Positions 35,433 through 45,240 of a stretch of 64,000 nucleotides of DNA are shown in pieces. The stretch comes from Tetraselmis striata (lineage: Eukaryota > Chlorophyta > Chlorodendrophyceae > Chlorodendrales > Chlorodendraceae). The stretch covers positions 1 to 64,000 of the forward strand of contig VCJN01000173.1 of assembly GCA_006384855.1 (NCBI GenBank), given 5' to 3'. The position numbers and the translations under genes are program-made. How positions within the stretch are numbered: the stretch's first letter is position 1; each line of letters begins with the position of its first letter. Below the pieces are notes generated by a model. It was not told the origin of the DNA and made no database searches. It worked only from the letters and a program-made list of their open reading frames with translations.

Positions 35433-37190
35433 ATGTCCGAGTCGATGAATTCTGCTGGCAAGAGCCGAGAGCTGCTGCTCAACGAGGAAAGTTCTGTCGA
35501 CCTGTCGACTACCAAGGTTTGTGCAGCCGTGGTGGTGACTTACGGTAAGGGTCACTCGGTCGAACGCCAAGTGATTCTGACGACTGAACCGAACGCTAGA
35601 TCGACTCTCTTCTTACCTGTCGGAAAGTCGATAGCGTCTGACAAGTCTGTGCGCGGCACGGCGGTGCGCAAACTGCGTGAAGAGACTGGCTTGCTTGTCG
35701 ATGAAGATGATTTAGAATTGTTTGACATTCTCACCATCGAGGGCATGCGTTGTTTCTTATATGCATCTAAGCTATCGGCGAAGCAGATAGCGAAGGAGAT
35801 GCGCACACCAGAGAGATCGCACGCCTTAGTCATGTCGCATTTAGTAGCACCGGTGGTTGCAGCTGGTGAAGAACTAAATGCTGATGATGGCGGCGCTGCA
35901 TTACCCGACGTCGCGCGCACCTTCCCTGAGAGTATCACCCTAGACCCGGAGTCTGAGGATTCGTACTCCGTGAGCATTGCATTGAACAGTCAAGGCAAGC
36001 CTGTGCCGACGACTGTGTGGTACCCTCCGTTCATGATTCATACTGCGGTAAGTGATTCATGGGCAACCATTTATAAGTCTGTGTTGAATGGTTTCTGGAT
36101 GAACCGTTCATACCCTGAGCTTCCTCAACAATTCGCATTTAGGTATGACTCTTGTGAGTCCCCTATCTGGCATGCTGTGCATCGTTATCTAGTTGTAGAT
36201 CCGATGGCAACTGACCTCAGCAATATAACAATCACTGACATACCATGGTATGAGACGCGTGATGCACAACTAACTGAGTCCCAGAGGAAGTCTGCTCAAA
36301 CCCAGCCCAAGCAAGATGGCCAGGATGTCCTCAAGCTAGATGTATGGCTGACTGGACTACCGGAGCTGCTTGGCACTGTGGGACTGAAGTCCACAACTGC
36401 ATCTGGTCTTGCATATGCCGTGCAGACTCTGAGTGGCAAGTTCCAGCGTTGGTGGCAGGGATTTGATTCCAAGCCTCCTTCGCTGCGTCCTACCAACGCT
36501 GCAGAGTTTGTGAAGGCAGTTAGAGACTCACCATTGATGCATGACATAGTGCATGATGCATGCATAGAGCTTGAGGGCATCAAGCAGGTGTCTGCTGGTC
36601 CCCAAGACTCGCCCTTGGATTATAAGGACTTTGTGCAGACCTTCAACGATGTCCTAGCAAGGACCAGACTAACCCTTCCTGATGAGTTCATGGTCCTTAA
36701 GTTTGCATCTGCATTGAGTCACAATAAGCTTAAAGAGATTGCCCATAAGTTTGTGACTGACCAGAAGCGAGCTGGACAACCATCGACACTCGCTGAGCTA
36801 CAGCAGCATACAACGGCGATGGTTGGGAGCAACAAGGCGCTTGGCAATGCGGCTAAGCCTGTGGCCAATGGACATCCTGCTGGCAATGGCAATGGAGGAC
36901 ATGACTCCAGGAAGAAGTCCAAGGCTGCCAACATGAGCAAGCGCAACCGTGGAGATGATGCTCCACCTGTCGCAACCAATGGACGCCACACCAACAACGG
37001 CAAGAGGCAGAAGTCCAGCGACGGGAAGCAGAAGGGTAATAACACCACAACACCTGGCAGAAAGATAGTAGATTATCTTAATCATGTCAAAATGCATGAG
37101 CCTGAGAAGTATGCTAAGCATCTGGCTGCTAAAACATGCTTTAAGTGTGGTGAGGCTCACCTTCTGAAAGACTGCCCTAAGATGAAATAG
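35433..37190 (+). CDS. gag: Gag with an N-terminal Nudix-like domain and a zinc knuckle, inner copy
   Basis: 585 codons from ATG 35433 to TAG 37188-37190. Residues about 29-115 look like a Nudix hydrolase fold: VCAAVVVTYG strand, LFLPVGKSIASD in place of the usual LPGGxxExGE, then AVRKLREETGL, the REUxEExGU core with Lys80 instead of Glu. The right-hand copy has Glu there (AVRELREETGL). The middle (about 280-460) has the helical, Trp-containing profile of a gypsy capsid (KFQRWWQGFD). The C-terminus is basic and Asn/Gly-rich and ends with CFKCGEAHLLKDC, a CX2CX3HX4C zinc knuckle one residue shorter than the standard. A Nudix domain in Gag is unusual; its substrate is unknown. Pol follows in the same frame after the TAG. 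Confidence 0.88.
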   Translation: MSESMNSAGKSRELLLNEESSVDLSTTKVCAAVVVTYGKGHSVERQVILTTEPNARSTLFLPVGKSIASDKSVRGTAVRKLREETGLLVDEDDLELFDILTIEGMRCFLYASKLSAKQIAKEMRTPERSHALVMSHLVAPVVAAGEELNADDGGAALPDVARTFPESITLDPESEDSYSVSIALNSQGKPVPTTVWYPPFMIHTAVSDSWATIYKSVLNGFWMNRSYPELPQQFAFRYDSCESPIWHAVHRYLVVDPMATDLSNITITDIPWYETRDAQLTESQRKSAQTQPKQDGQDVLKLDVWLTGLPELLGTVGLKSTTASGLAYAVQTLSGKFQRWWQGFDSKPPSLRPTNAAEFVKAVRDSPLMHDIVHDACIELEGIKQVSAGPQDSPLDYKDFVQTFNDVLARTRLTLPDEFMVLKFASALSHNKLKEIAHKFVTDQKRAGQPSTLAELQQHTTAMVGSNKALGNAAKPVANGHPAGNGNGGHDSRKKSKAANMSKRNRGDDAPPVATNGRHTNNGKRQKSSDGKQKGNNTTTPGRKIVDYLNHVKMHEPEKYAKHLAAKTCFKCGEAHLLKDCPKMK

Positions 37191-37202
37191 GGGTGCCCTT
37201 AT
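37186..37202 (+). promoter_or_regulatory. Probable UAG readthrough site between gag and pol
   Basis: The gag stop lies in the context AAATAGGGGTGCCC. The frame stays open without another stop from 37191 into pol (GCPYSAADSS...). Both copies in the window keep TAG and its context. Gag-stop-pol in one frame is the layout used by elements that suppress UAG. Confidence 0.6.
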
Positions 37203-40200
37203 TCTGCTGCTGACAGCTCAGTAGATAGGGATGTAAGTGATGTTTGTATTACATCATGCTGTCCAGTAACTGTCGAGTCGCATGACTGCGAAGTTACTGT
37301 TGCCGATATGTCATTGGCACCTGAGGTATCCGCATTATTGTCTAATGCACGTCTGAATGACGATATACCTGTGACGAGTACATGTTCGAGTGACGATGTC
37401 GTCATCTCTGAGAGTAGTAACGACTATGTTGAGTCGCCTACTGATGAGAACTCGAATAGTGTACGCGAGTCTGGTACGACTTTGCTAGTAGCCTGTGTAA
37501 CGGGTGCTCGGAAAGTTTCGACTCATCGTCGCGTAAAGGCTCTGAGGCGTCGTATGCCTAGAAAGACTGCAGTCAGTGCCGAGTGGCGACTGGTCGATAG
37601 AGTCTTCGATCCCTTACATGAGATGTTCCAGTTTACGCTGGAGGGCTGTGCGGATAATGAGGGTCTGAATACCCATCGAAACTTGCCGTTCTGTTCAGAA
37701 CAAGATTCGATATTATCGCGCGACTTGTCGAATGAACGTGTGTTTATTCACCCTCCATGGCATATGACTGAGTCTATTGCGAGGCATTTTGAGCAATGCC
37801 GCAGTAGGGCTAAAGAACATACTGTAGGAGTGTTTGTATTGCCTGCATTTGATAGATTCAGTGCTTTGACAAAGCATTGGAAACTATTGCAGCAATACCC
37901 GGCAAAGACACCTTTGTTCACCAGGTGGTCTCATAAAAATGCCACAGTCCAGGAAGATGTTAGACCGCCAAAGTATGGGGTTAACATTTGGTTAGTTGAT
38001 GCTAACTGTGCTTTTCCTGATGACTTTGTACCTAAAACTGTCACAAGTCCAAATGTGAGTTTTAACGTGGACTCTGCAAAAGTTGCGGATTCTAGCGTTG
38101 GTATTGATGAACGTGCATCTGAGTCTATAAATGAGTGTGATGCTGTCAATGTGACTGATCCATCATTTTGGAGTATGCAAAGGCAAAGTTTGCCTCAGAT
38201 TGCTTCTTTGACTCGTTGGGATGACCCCAGGCCATTGTTGAAAGTTAATGTGACAATTAACGATGACGCCGTTGTGGATGCACTGGTTGATAATGCGGCA
38301 TCTTTAGATTTTATATCTGAGGACTTTGTGCGCAAAAACAACTTGCAGATACAAAAGTTGATGCGCAAAACTGCTCGTGCGTCTAAGCATAATTCTTTGA
38401 CTGAATTCTATGTCGTTGAAATGTCGGTTATAAAGGATGATCCTGACCTGCATTTAGACAATGCTATGACACCAGAGCAAAAGGATGCTATTCGTCATTT
38501 GTTGTATGACGAGTTTCCTGAAATTTTGCGTCCAGTCAACAGGCCGCCTGTTCATCGGCCATGGGATCACAAAATTGAGTTAACTGGCAAAATGAAACGC
38601 CAAAGACTTAATCGTTTGTCTCCCGCTGAACGTGCTGAATTGGATCGCCAACTCAAAGATGCGATTGCCGCTGGACTTGTTCGTCCTAGTCAATCTGAGT
38701 TTGGTTCGCCTATTCTTTTTGTTAAGAAGGCAGATGGATCCCTTCGGTTGTGTGTCGATTTTCGTGGGCTGAACGAGGTCACTCGAAAGGATATGTATCC
38801 TTTGCCGCGAATTGATGAAACGTTGGATTCTCTCCGCAATGCCCGTTGCTATACCCATCTGGATTTAGCATCAGGTTATTGGCAGGTTGCCATTGCAGAG
38901 GAGGACATCCACAAGACAGCGTTTCAGACACCTGATGGTCTATGGGAGTGGACTGCAATGCCATTTGGTTTGTGCAATGCCCCAGCCACTTTCTAGCGCA
39001 TGATGAATGACATCTTGAGACCATTTTTGCGTGACTTTGTGGTGGTGTATCTGGATGATATATGTATATATTCAGATAATTATGATGACCACATAAAGCA
39101 CCTTCGTTTAGTTTTTGAGAAACTGAATGAATATAATCTGAGGTTGCGATTAAAGAAATGTTTCTTTGGCATGCAATCTATGGATTATTTGGGGTATACC
39201 GTCGCTGATGGTAAGTTGTCTGTTTCAGAGGCCAAAGTAGCTGCAGTTAGGGATTGGCATGTCCCTAAAACTCAGAGTGAAATCAGAAGTTTTGTACAAT
39301 TCTGCAATTTCTACTCTAAGTTTATTCATCATTTCAGTGATTTAACTGCACCATTGACTGACTTATTGCGTAAGTCTAAACCAGTTCATGTTGACTGGTC
39401 ACCGGCGTGTCAGGAAGCCTTTGAGACCCTTCGTCTGCGACTGATTTCCGCTCCGTGTCTTTCCATTCCTTCCATGGGGGCGGATGCGACGTTCACCGTA
39501 GCGACAGATGCGTCCAACGTAGGGCTTGCTGCAGTGCTACTGCAGGACCAAGGAGGAGGTCCTCAACCAGTGAGTTACTGGGCGCGAAAGCTGAATGCAG
39601 CTGAGCGTGGTAATACCTACAGTGCTTATGATTTGGAAGCTTTGGCTGTCTGTGAATCAATTAAGCACTGGCGTTGTTACCTTGAAGGGTGCTGTCGATT
39701 CCTTGTTGTCTCAGATCATGACACCCTGCGTCATCTGCTCAGGCAACCGGCAGAAAGGTTGAACCGGCGACAAGTGCGCTATGTACGCGACTTACAGCCG
39801 TTTGTTGGGTCCATATCTCTTGCATACCGAAAGGGCAAATGGAATGAAGCCGATCCGTTGTCGCGTAGACCGGATTTTAAGCCGATTGGTTTCGGTGGCT
39901 TATATTGGACCGGGGATGTGCCGGACGCGGCTGAATCACTCGTGAGTGAACATCGCCCATGTACTGCGGTATTGTCGGCTGTAAGTGCGTCGTCACTTAG
40001 CCTTGATGACAATATTCTCCACCTTATTAAGGCTGGATATGCAGAGGACGCGCTCTACTCCTTATGGGGGGGGGGGTGGAAGCAGTCCGGTCATGTGGTA
40101 GAGCACGATGGTTATTTTTGGAGACATGGACGTCTTTGCATACCAACCAATCGTGACATCATCAATAAGATATTGTATGAGCTACATGATTCTGTTGGTC

Positions 40201-41103
40201 ACCGTGCTTATGCAAGCACCTTGGCACGTGCCTTGGACCGTTTTTGGTGGACACGCATATGACATGACGTGAAAACCTATTGTGAACAATGTTCGGTGTG
40301 CCGGCGTGTTCGTGCACGTCCGCAGCCACCTGCACCAACACAGCCCTTACCAGTACCGCCACGTCCATGGCATACGGTTGGTTTGGATTTTATAACCGAG
40401 TTACATGAGAGTAATGGTTATAATACTATGTTGGTTGTGTGTTGCCATCTGTCCCGGCAAGCACATTTTATTCCAACCACAGTCAACGTGACTGGTGGAC
40501 AGGCAGCTGAATTATTTCTGAAGGAAGTATTCAGGCTGCATGGAATACCTCGTGTGATCGTCTCTGATAGAGATCCACGGTTCCTGTCTGCATTCTGGCA
40601 AACTCTGTGGCGGAGACTTGGCACTAAATTGAACATGTCTAGTGGCCAACATCCTGAAACAGATGGTTTGACCGAACGCATTAATGCCATAGTCACTGAG
40701 TTGGCTCGTGGTTTCGATGGTTCAAACTGGGTAGACCAGTTACCATTGATGGAATTTGCGTATAATTCCAACAAAGCACTTGGCATTGAGCATGCACCAT
40801 TTGAGGTTATGTATGGTTTCAATCCTGAAACGCCTCCGGATGTATTGTTTGGTATGAGACCAACAATAGCATTCTCTCGTGTTGCTCAACAACGTATCCA
40901 AGATATGAAGGAGATTCACGAGTTGGTTCGGTCAGTGTTGGCTGTCCATAAAGATGAATTGACTGATTGACCTAGTGTTAGGCAACAGCGCAATCCTCCT
41001 ATCTTCAATGTTGGAGATAGAGTATCTGTGGATACCCGTCTGCTTAAGGTCAAAGGTCAGCCTTGCAAAAAGCTGATGGACAAGCAGCTTGGCCCATTTT
41101 CTA
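37191..41103 (+). pseudogene. pol: Pol of the inner copy: protease, reverse transcriptase, RNase H, integrase; three stops, 3' end cut
   Basis: Same frame as gag. A retropepsin-like site reads ALVDNAASLDFIS (Asp at 38289), Asp-Asn-Ala instead of Asp-Ser/Thr-Gly. The reverse transcriptase has FVKKADGSLRLCVDFRGLN, LDLASGYWQ, MPFGLCNAPATF and the catalytic VVYLDDI (39045-39065). RNase H and the zinc region follow; the integrase has Asp, Asp and Glu. Premature stops: TAG 38994-38996 (Gln expected in APATFQR), TGA 40260-40262 and TGA 40968-40970 (both CGA in the left fragment). It breaks at 41103 inside the LGPFSI segment. Not functional as it stands. Confidence 0.9.
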
Positions 41104-41745
41104 TTGTCCTACAGTATGTTCTTTAGCCCTACTGCGGCATTGCTCAAAATGCCTCGCAATAGACTCAGTCATATGCCATGGAGGGTGAATAAACACACGT
41201 TCATTCGACAAGTCGCGCGATAATATCGAATCTTGTTCTGAACAGAACGGCAAGTTTCGATGGGTATTCAGACCCTCATTATCCGCACAGCCCTCCAGCG
41301 TAAACTGGAACATCTCATGTAAGGGATCGAAGACTCTATCGACCAGTCGCCACTCGGCACTGACTGCAGTCTTTCTAGGCATACGACGCCTCAGAGCCTT
41401 TACGCGACGATGAGTCGAAACTTTCCGAGCACCCGTTACACAGGCTACTGGCAAAGTCGTACCAGACTCGCGTACACTATTCGAGTTCTCATCAGTAGGC
41501 GACTCAACATAGTCGTTACTACTCTCAGAGATGACGACATCGTCACTCGAACATGCACTCGTCACAGGTATATCGTCATTCAGACGTGCATTAGACAATA
41601 ATGCGGATACCTCAGGTGCCAATGACATATCGGCAACAGTAACTTCGCAGTCATGCGACTCGACAGTTACTGGACAGCATGATGTAATACAAACATCACT
41701 TACATCCCTATCTACTGAGCTGTCAGCAGCAGAATAAGGGCACCC
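41104..41745 (-). pseudogene. First part of pol, right-hand - strand copy, truncated
   Basis: Read on the - strand, this continues in frame after the gag TAG (41746-41748) and is nearly identical to 37191-37830 of the inner copy. It breaks after SRAKEHTVG, before the protease. It joins the + strand pol tail to tail at 41103/41104 with at most one shared base. Confidence 0.88.
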
Positions 41746-43503
41746 CTATTTCATCTTAGGGCAGTCTTTCAGAAGGTGAGCCTCACCACACTTAAAGCAT
41801 GTTTTAGCAGCCAGATGCTTAGCATACTTCTCAGGCTCATGCATTTTGACATGATTAAGATAATCTACTGTCTTTCTGCCAGGTGTTGTGGTGTTATTAC
41901 CCTTCTGCTTCCCGTCGCTGGACTTCTGCCTCTTGCCGTTGTTGGTGTGGCGTCCATTGGTTGCGACAGGTGGAGCATCATCTCCACGGTTGCGCTTGCT
42001 CATGTTGGCAGCCTTGGACTTCTTCCTGGAGTCATGTCCTCCATTGCCATTGCCAGCAGGATGTCCATTGGCCACAGGCTTAGCCGCATTGCCAAGCGCC
42101 TTGTTGCTCCCAACCATCGCCGTTGTATACTGCTGTAGCTCAGCGAGTGTCGATGGTTGTCCAGCTCGCTTCTGGTCAGTCACAAACTTATGGGCAATCT
42201 CTTTAAGCTTATTGTGACTCAATGCAGATGCAAACTTAAGGACCATGAACTCATCAGGAAGGGTTAGTCTTGTCCTTGCTAGGACATCGTTGAAGGTCTG
42301 CACAAAGTCCTTATAATCCAAGGGAGAGTCTTGGGGACCAGCAGACACCTGCTTGATGCCATCAAGCTCTATGCATGCATCATGCACTATGTCATGCATC
42401 AATGGTGAGTCTCTAACTGCCTTCACAAACTCTGCAGCGTTGGTAGGACGCAGCGAAGGAGGCTTGGAATCAAATCCCTGCCACCAACGCTGGAACTTGC
42501 CACTCAGAGTCTGCACGGCATATGCAAGACCAGATGCAGTTGTGGACTTCAGTCCCACAGTGCCAAGCAGCTCCGGTAGTCCAGTCAGCCATACATCTAG
42601 CTTGAGGACATCCTGGCCATCTTGCTTGGGCTGGGTTTGAGCAGACTTCCTCTGGGACTCAGTTAGTTGTGCATCACGCGTCTCATACCATGGTATGTCA
42701 GTGATTGTTATATTGCTGAGGTCAGTTGCCATCGGATCTACAACTAGATAACGATGCACAGCATGCCAGATAGGGGACTCACAAGAGTCATACCTAAATG
42801 CGAATTGTTGAGGAAGCTCAGGGTATGAACGGTTCATCCAGAAACCATTCAACACAGACTTATAAATGGTTGCCCATGAATCACTTACCGCAGTATGAAT
42901 CATGAACGGAGGGTACCACACAGTCGTCGGCACAGGCTTGCCTTGACTGTTCAATGCAATGCTCACGGAGTACGAATCCTCAGACTCCGGGTCTAGGGTG
43001 ATACTCTCAGGGAAGGTGCGCGCGACGTCGGGTAATGCAGCGCCGCCATCATCAGCATTTAGTTCTTCACCAGCTGCAACCACCGGTGCTACTAAATGCG
43101 ACATGACTAAGGCGTGCGATCTCTCTGGTGTGCGCATCTCATTCGCTATCTGCTTCGCCGATAGCTTAGATGCATATAAGAAACAACGCATGCCCTCGAT
43201 GGTGAGAATGTCAAACAATTCTAAATCATCTTCATCGACAAGCAAGCCAGTCTCTTCACGCAGTTCGCGCACCGCCGTGCCGCGCACAAACTTGTCAGAC
43301 GCTATCGACTTTCCGACAGGTAAGAAGAGAGTCGATCTAGCGTTCGGTTCAGTCGTCAGAATCACTTGGCGTTCGACCGAGTGACCCTTACCGTAAGTCA
43401 CCACCACGGCTGCACAAACCTTGGTAGTCGACAGGTCGACAGAACTTTCCTCGTTGAGCAGCAGCTCTCGGCTCTTGCCAGCAGAATTCATCGACTCGGA
43501 CAT
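41746..43503 (-). CDS. gag: Gag with a canonical Nudix REUxEExGU core, right-hand copy
   Basis: 585 codons, start ATG at 43503, TAG at 41746-41748. Nearly identical to the inner gag; visible differences include Glu for Lys at residue 80, Phe for Ser at 72, Asn for Lys near 125, Tyr for His near 458 and Thr for Ile near the C-terminus. The Glu gives a textbook VRELREETGL core, so this copy probably reflects the active form. The capsid region and CX2CX3HX4C knuckle are intact. It belongs to the outer, - strand element with its LTR at 43583. Confidence 0.88.
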   Translation of the reverse strand: MSESMNSAGKSRELLLNEESSVDLSTTKVCAAVVVTYGKGHSVERQVILTTEPNARSTLFLPVGKSIASDKFVRGTAVRELREETGLLVDEDDLELFDILTIEGMRCFLYASKLSAKQIANEMRTPERSHALVMSHLVAPVVAAGEELNADDGGAALPDVARTFPESITLDPESEDSYSVSIALNSQGKPVPTTVWYPPFMIHTAVSDSWATIYKSVLNGFWMNRSYPELPQQFAFRYDSCESPIWHAVHRYLVVDPMATDLSNITITDIPWYETRDAQLTESQRKSAQTQPKQDGQDVLKLDVWLTGLPELLGTVGLKSTTASGLAYAVQTLSGKFQRWWQGFDSKPPSLRPTNAAEFVKAVRDSPLMHDIVHDACIELDGIKQVSAGPQDSPLDYKDFVQTFNDVLARTRLTLPDEFMVLKFASALSHNKLKEIAHKFVTDQKRAGQPSTLAELQQYTTAMVGSNKALGNAAKPVANGHPAGNGNGGHDSRKKSKAANMSKRNRGDDAPPVATNGRHTNNGKRQKSSDGKQKGNNTTTPGRKTVDYLNHVKMHEPEKYAKHLAAKTCFKCGEAHLLKDCPKMK

Positions 43504-43566
43504 GTCGAACTGTTCAGTCGAGTTATCTCAGATAAAGCAGTGGAAGCTAGGATGAGGAGCGCAACA

Positions 43567-43581
43567 GTCGCTCCGAAACCA
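43567..43581 (-). promoter_or_regulatory. Primer binding site of the right-hand copy
   Basis: Reverse complement of TGGTTTCGGAGCGAC, one base from the LTR end at 43583. Identical to the site at 35355. Confidence 0.8.
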
Positions 43582-43582
43582 G

Positions 43583-44109
43583 TGCGACAGTCTAGGGTGC
43601 CTCACGCAGGTCAAGCAGACAAGACTGTCGTAAACACAGAGAAGGCAGCAGAGAGAGAAAGAAACAATGGTTACAACGTTGTCACCACCCGCCGCTATTT
43701 ATGCGTATGGCTAGCTCACAGCTAGCCACCACCAAGCGGCACGCGCACTGCTAAGCGCGTCACCGTGGAGAGTCGTGCCTTGAAGTGTCGAACAGGAGGT
43801 CGTCGCTTAGGGACCTCCGCACATGTAGTTGACACATCAGTTTATACACAAGTATACAACTGATGTTACAGAGGCAGGTGCATTATACATATATGCCCGC
43901 TACGGGTACGCACATGCGTATTATCCCGTAACTACTACTGAACGGTGTACCGGTACCAGTAGGACTCATCTCATGATTCATCATCCACCAGTACTCGTAT
44001 TGTGGCGCGTGACACACGCGCTCACACATACGATACAGCAGCAGGTACTCGTACATGAATGATGCTACGATCATACAGTACCCGTACAGAGTATGCCATT
44101 ATTGTCACA
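43583..44109 (-). repeat. Right LTR, lacking its last five bases
   Basis: Matches the other LTRs from TGCGACAG (43583) to TTGTCACA (44109), but the terminal CTACA is missing and foreign sequence TTTGCGC begins. It holds the uninterrupted target of the LINE insertion near 43930. Confidence 0.9.
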
Positions 44110-44164
44110 TTTGCGCATTTTGTCATTTCGCGCCCGGGGCGGAGGCCGGGCGAGGGCCCCGCGG

Positions 44165-44196
<32 letters not shown>

Positions 44197-44329
44197 TGGG
44201 GGCGGAAGCATTGACGATAATTTCATTGAAATAAAAGTCCGCGACTCAGGGGGGCACCAGCAGGAATGATCATGAGCCCTAATCCTTAATTAAACCCATA
44301 TTACCCCCTTCCTGTACCGGAATGATAAC
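44110..44329. repeat. GC-rich spacer with the longest poly-G tract (29 G, 44168-44196)
   Basis: No gene. The G run follows a CGGGC-rich stretch. Near 44317 there is AATGATAACTTTT, a motif shared with the palindrome at 45173. Confidence 0.85.
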
Positions 44330-45050
44330 TTTTTTCCGAAGGGCAGCGACGGGCGGCCTGCCGATGTTGGGCTTTTCGGGTATGGCGGTATCCGCCGAAA
44401 CACGGTTGCTGTCGATACCACCATTGCCCCTATCCTCGGCATGTCAACCTCGGATCCAACGACTGCTTTGCGGGCTGCTGAGCGCCACAAAATCCAGAAG
44501 TATCGCGAGGGTGTCCGAAACGCCGCCGGCATGCTTCGCTTTGTTCCTTTCGCCGTTTCCGAGTTTGGCTCGCTGGCCCCGCACGCCGAGGCATTCTTGG
44601 TGGAGATCGCGAAAGCTAGCCACGCACACACTGGCAAAAAAACGGCCAGCTCTTGTCTGCGTGGCGCCGCCGTTTCTCCTTGCTCATCAACATGGCACAT
44701 GCAGACAACGTTCTTGGCGGGGTCGCGGCCGCGCGTGCGGCACGTGATGGTGCTCCTCCGCATGCGTCGCGTCGCTCGTCGGCATGTGTTGCTATGACCC
44801 GGGTCATTGGCTGCAAGCGTCCTCGCCGCGGCTGATAGCCTACCCCGGGGCGGGGGTTCCTTTGGTTCCTGGCAGCTAAGTGACTTCGTGGTTCCCTTGT
44901 CTCCTTCTTGGTTCTTGGCTCCGTGTCCTCCTGCTCGACCTTGGTTCTAGGCTTGTGTCTCTCTTTTGCTGGCAACCTTTCATAGTTGTTGTCATTTATG
45001 TTTGTAGTGCGCTTTTGTGAAAGCCCTTATGTAATAAATAAATTAACCTT
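44330..45050 (+). mobile_element. Second 5'-truncated LINE copy (3' end only)
   Basis: From 44330 the sequence matches 31600-32305 closely (GGGCAGCGACGG, nuclease-like RPADVGLFGYGG region, same 3' end GAAAGCCCTTATGTAAT). A one-base change near 44635 shifts the frame, so the C-terminal part is broken. The 5' truncation point differs from the copy at 31138, which points to separate insertions. No clear target duplication. Confidence 0.85.
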
Positions 45051-45172
45051 TTTTGTAAATCGTAACGGTACACGGTACGGGTACAGTGGACGGTCAAGAT
45101 CTCGTCTACTTGTACCCGCGGCGATCTGACGGTCCGTGTAAAGCGGGTATCGCTACTGATAATTATCATTCC

Positions 45173-45240
45173 TAATGATAACTTTATCGCTCTTCAATCC
45201 CGAAGCCGCTCGGGATTGAAGAGCGCTAAAGTTATCATTA
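45173..45240. repeat. Near-perfect palindrome, 31-bp arms, 6-base loop
   Basis: Arms 45173-45203 and 45210-45240 differ at one position; they begin TAATGATAACTTTA and contain CGCTCTTCAATCCCGA. Related AATGATAACTTT pieces occur near 44317, 45246 and 45933 (both strands), so the palindrome may be the end of an inverted-repeat element. Confidence 0.85.

Larger units (their letters stand above)
30777..44109. mobile_element. Composite Ty3/gypsy retrotransposon: inverted outer ends around a circularly permuted inner copy
   Basis: Order from left: LTR (-), 3' half of pol (-, to 34620), then 34621-41103 on the + strand (last 150 bases of pol, one LTR, gag, pol up to about 85 codons before the start of the 34621 piece), then first part of pol, gag and LTR on the - strand (41104-44109). 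The three LTRs and overlapping genes are nearly identical. Both internal junctions are abrupt; that at 34620 has a few filler bases. The outer ends read TTTG|TGCGAC on the left and CACA|TTTGCG on the right, so TTTG may be the target duplication if the right LTR has lost five terminal bases. Confidence 0.85.

Noticed and set aside
36719-37160. Antisense frames over gag
   Set aside because: They are open only because gag codons lack certain triplets, and the same shadows appear over the second gag copy.
8077-38996. Alternative genetic code with TAG read as glutamine
   Set aside because: The duplicate copies have CAG at the same places, CGA-to-TGA stops also occur, and TAG is used as terminal stop (for example 8945-8947). 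Simple C-to-T mutation explains the pattern better.
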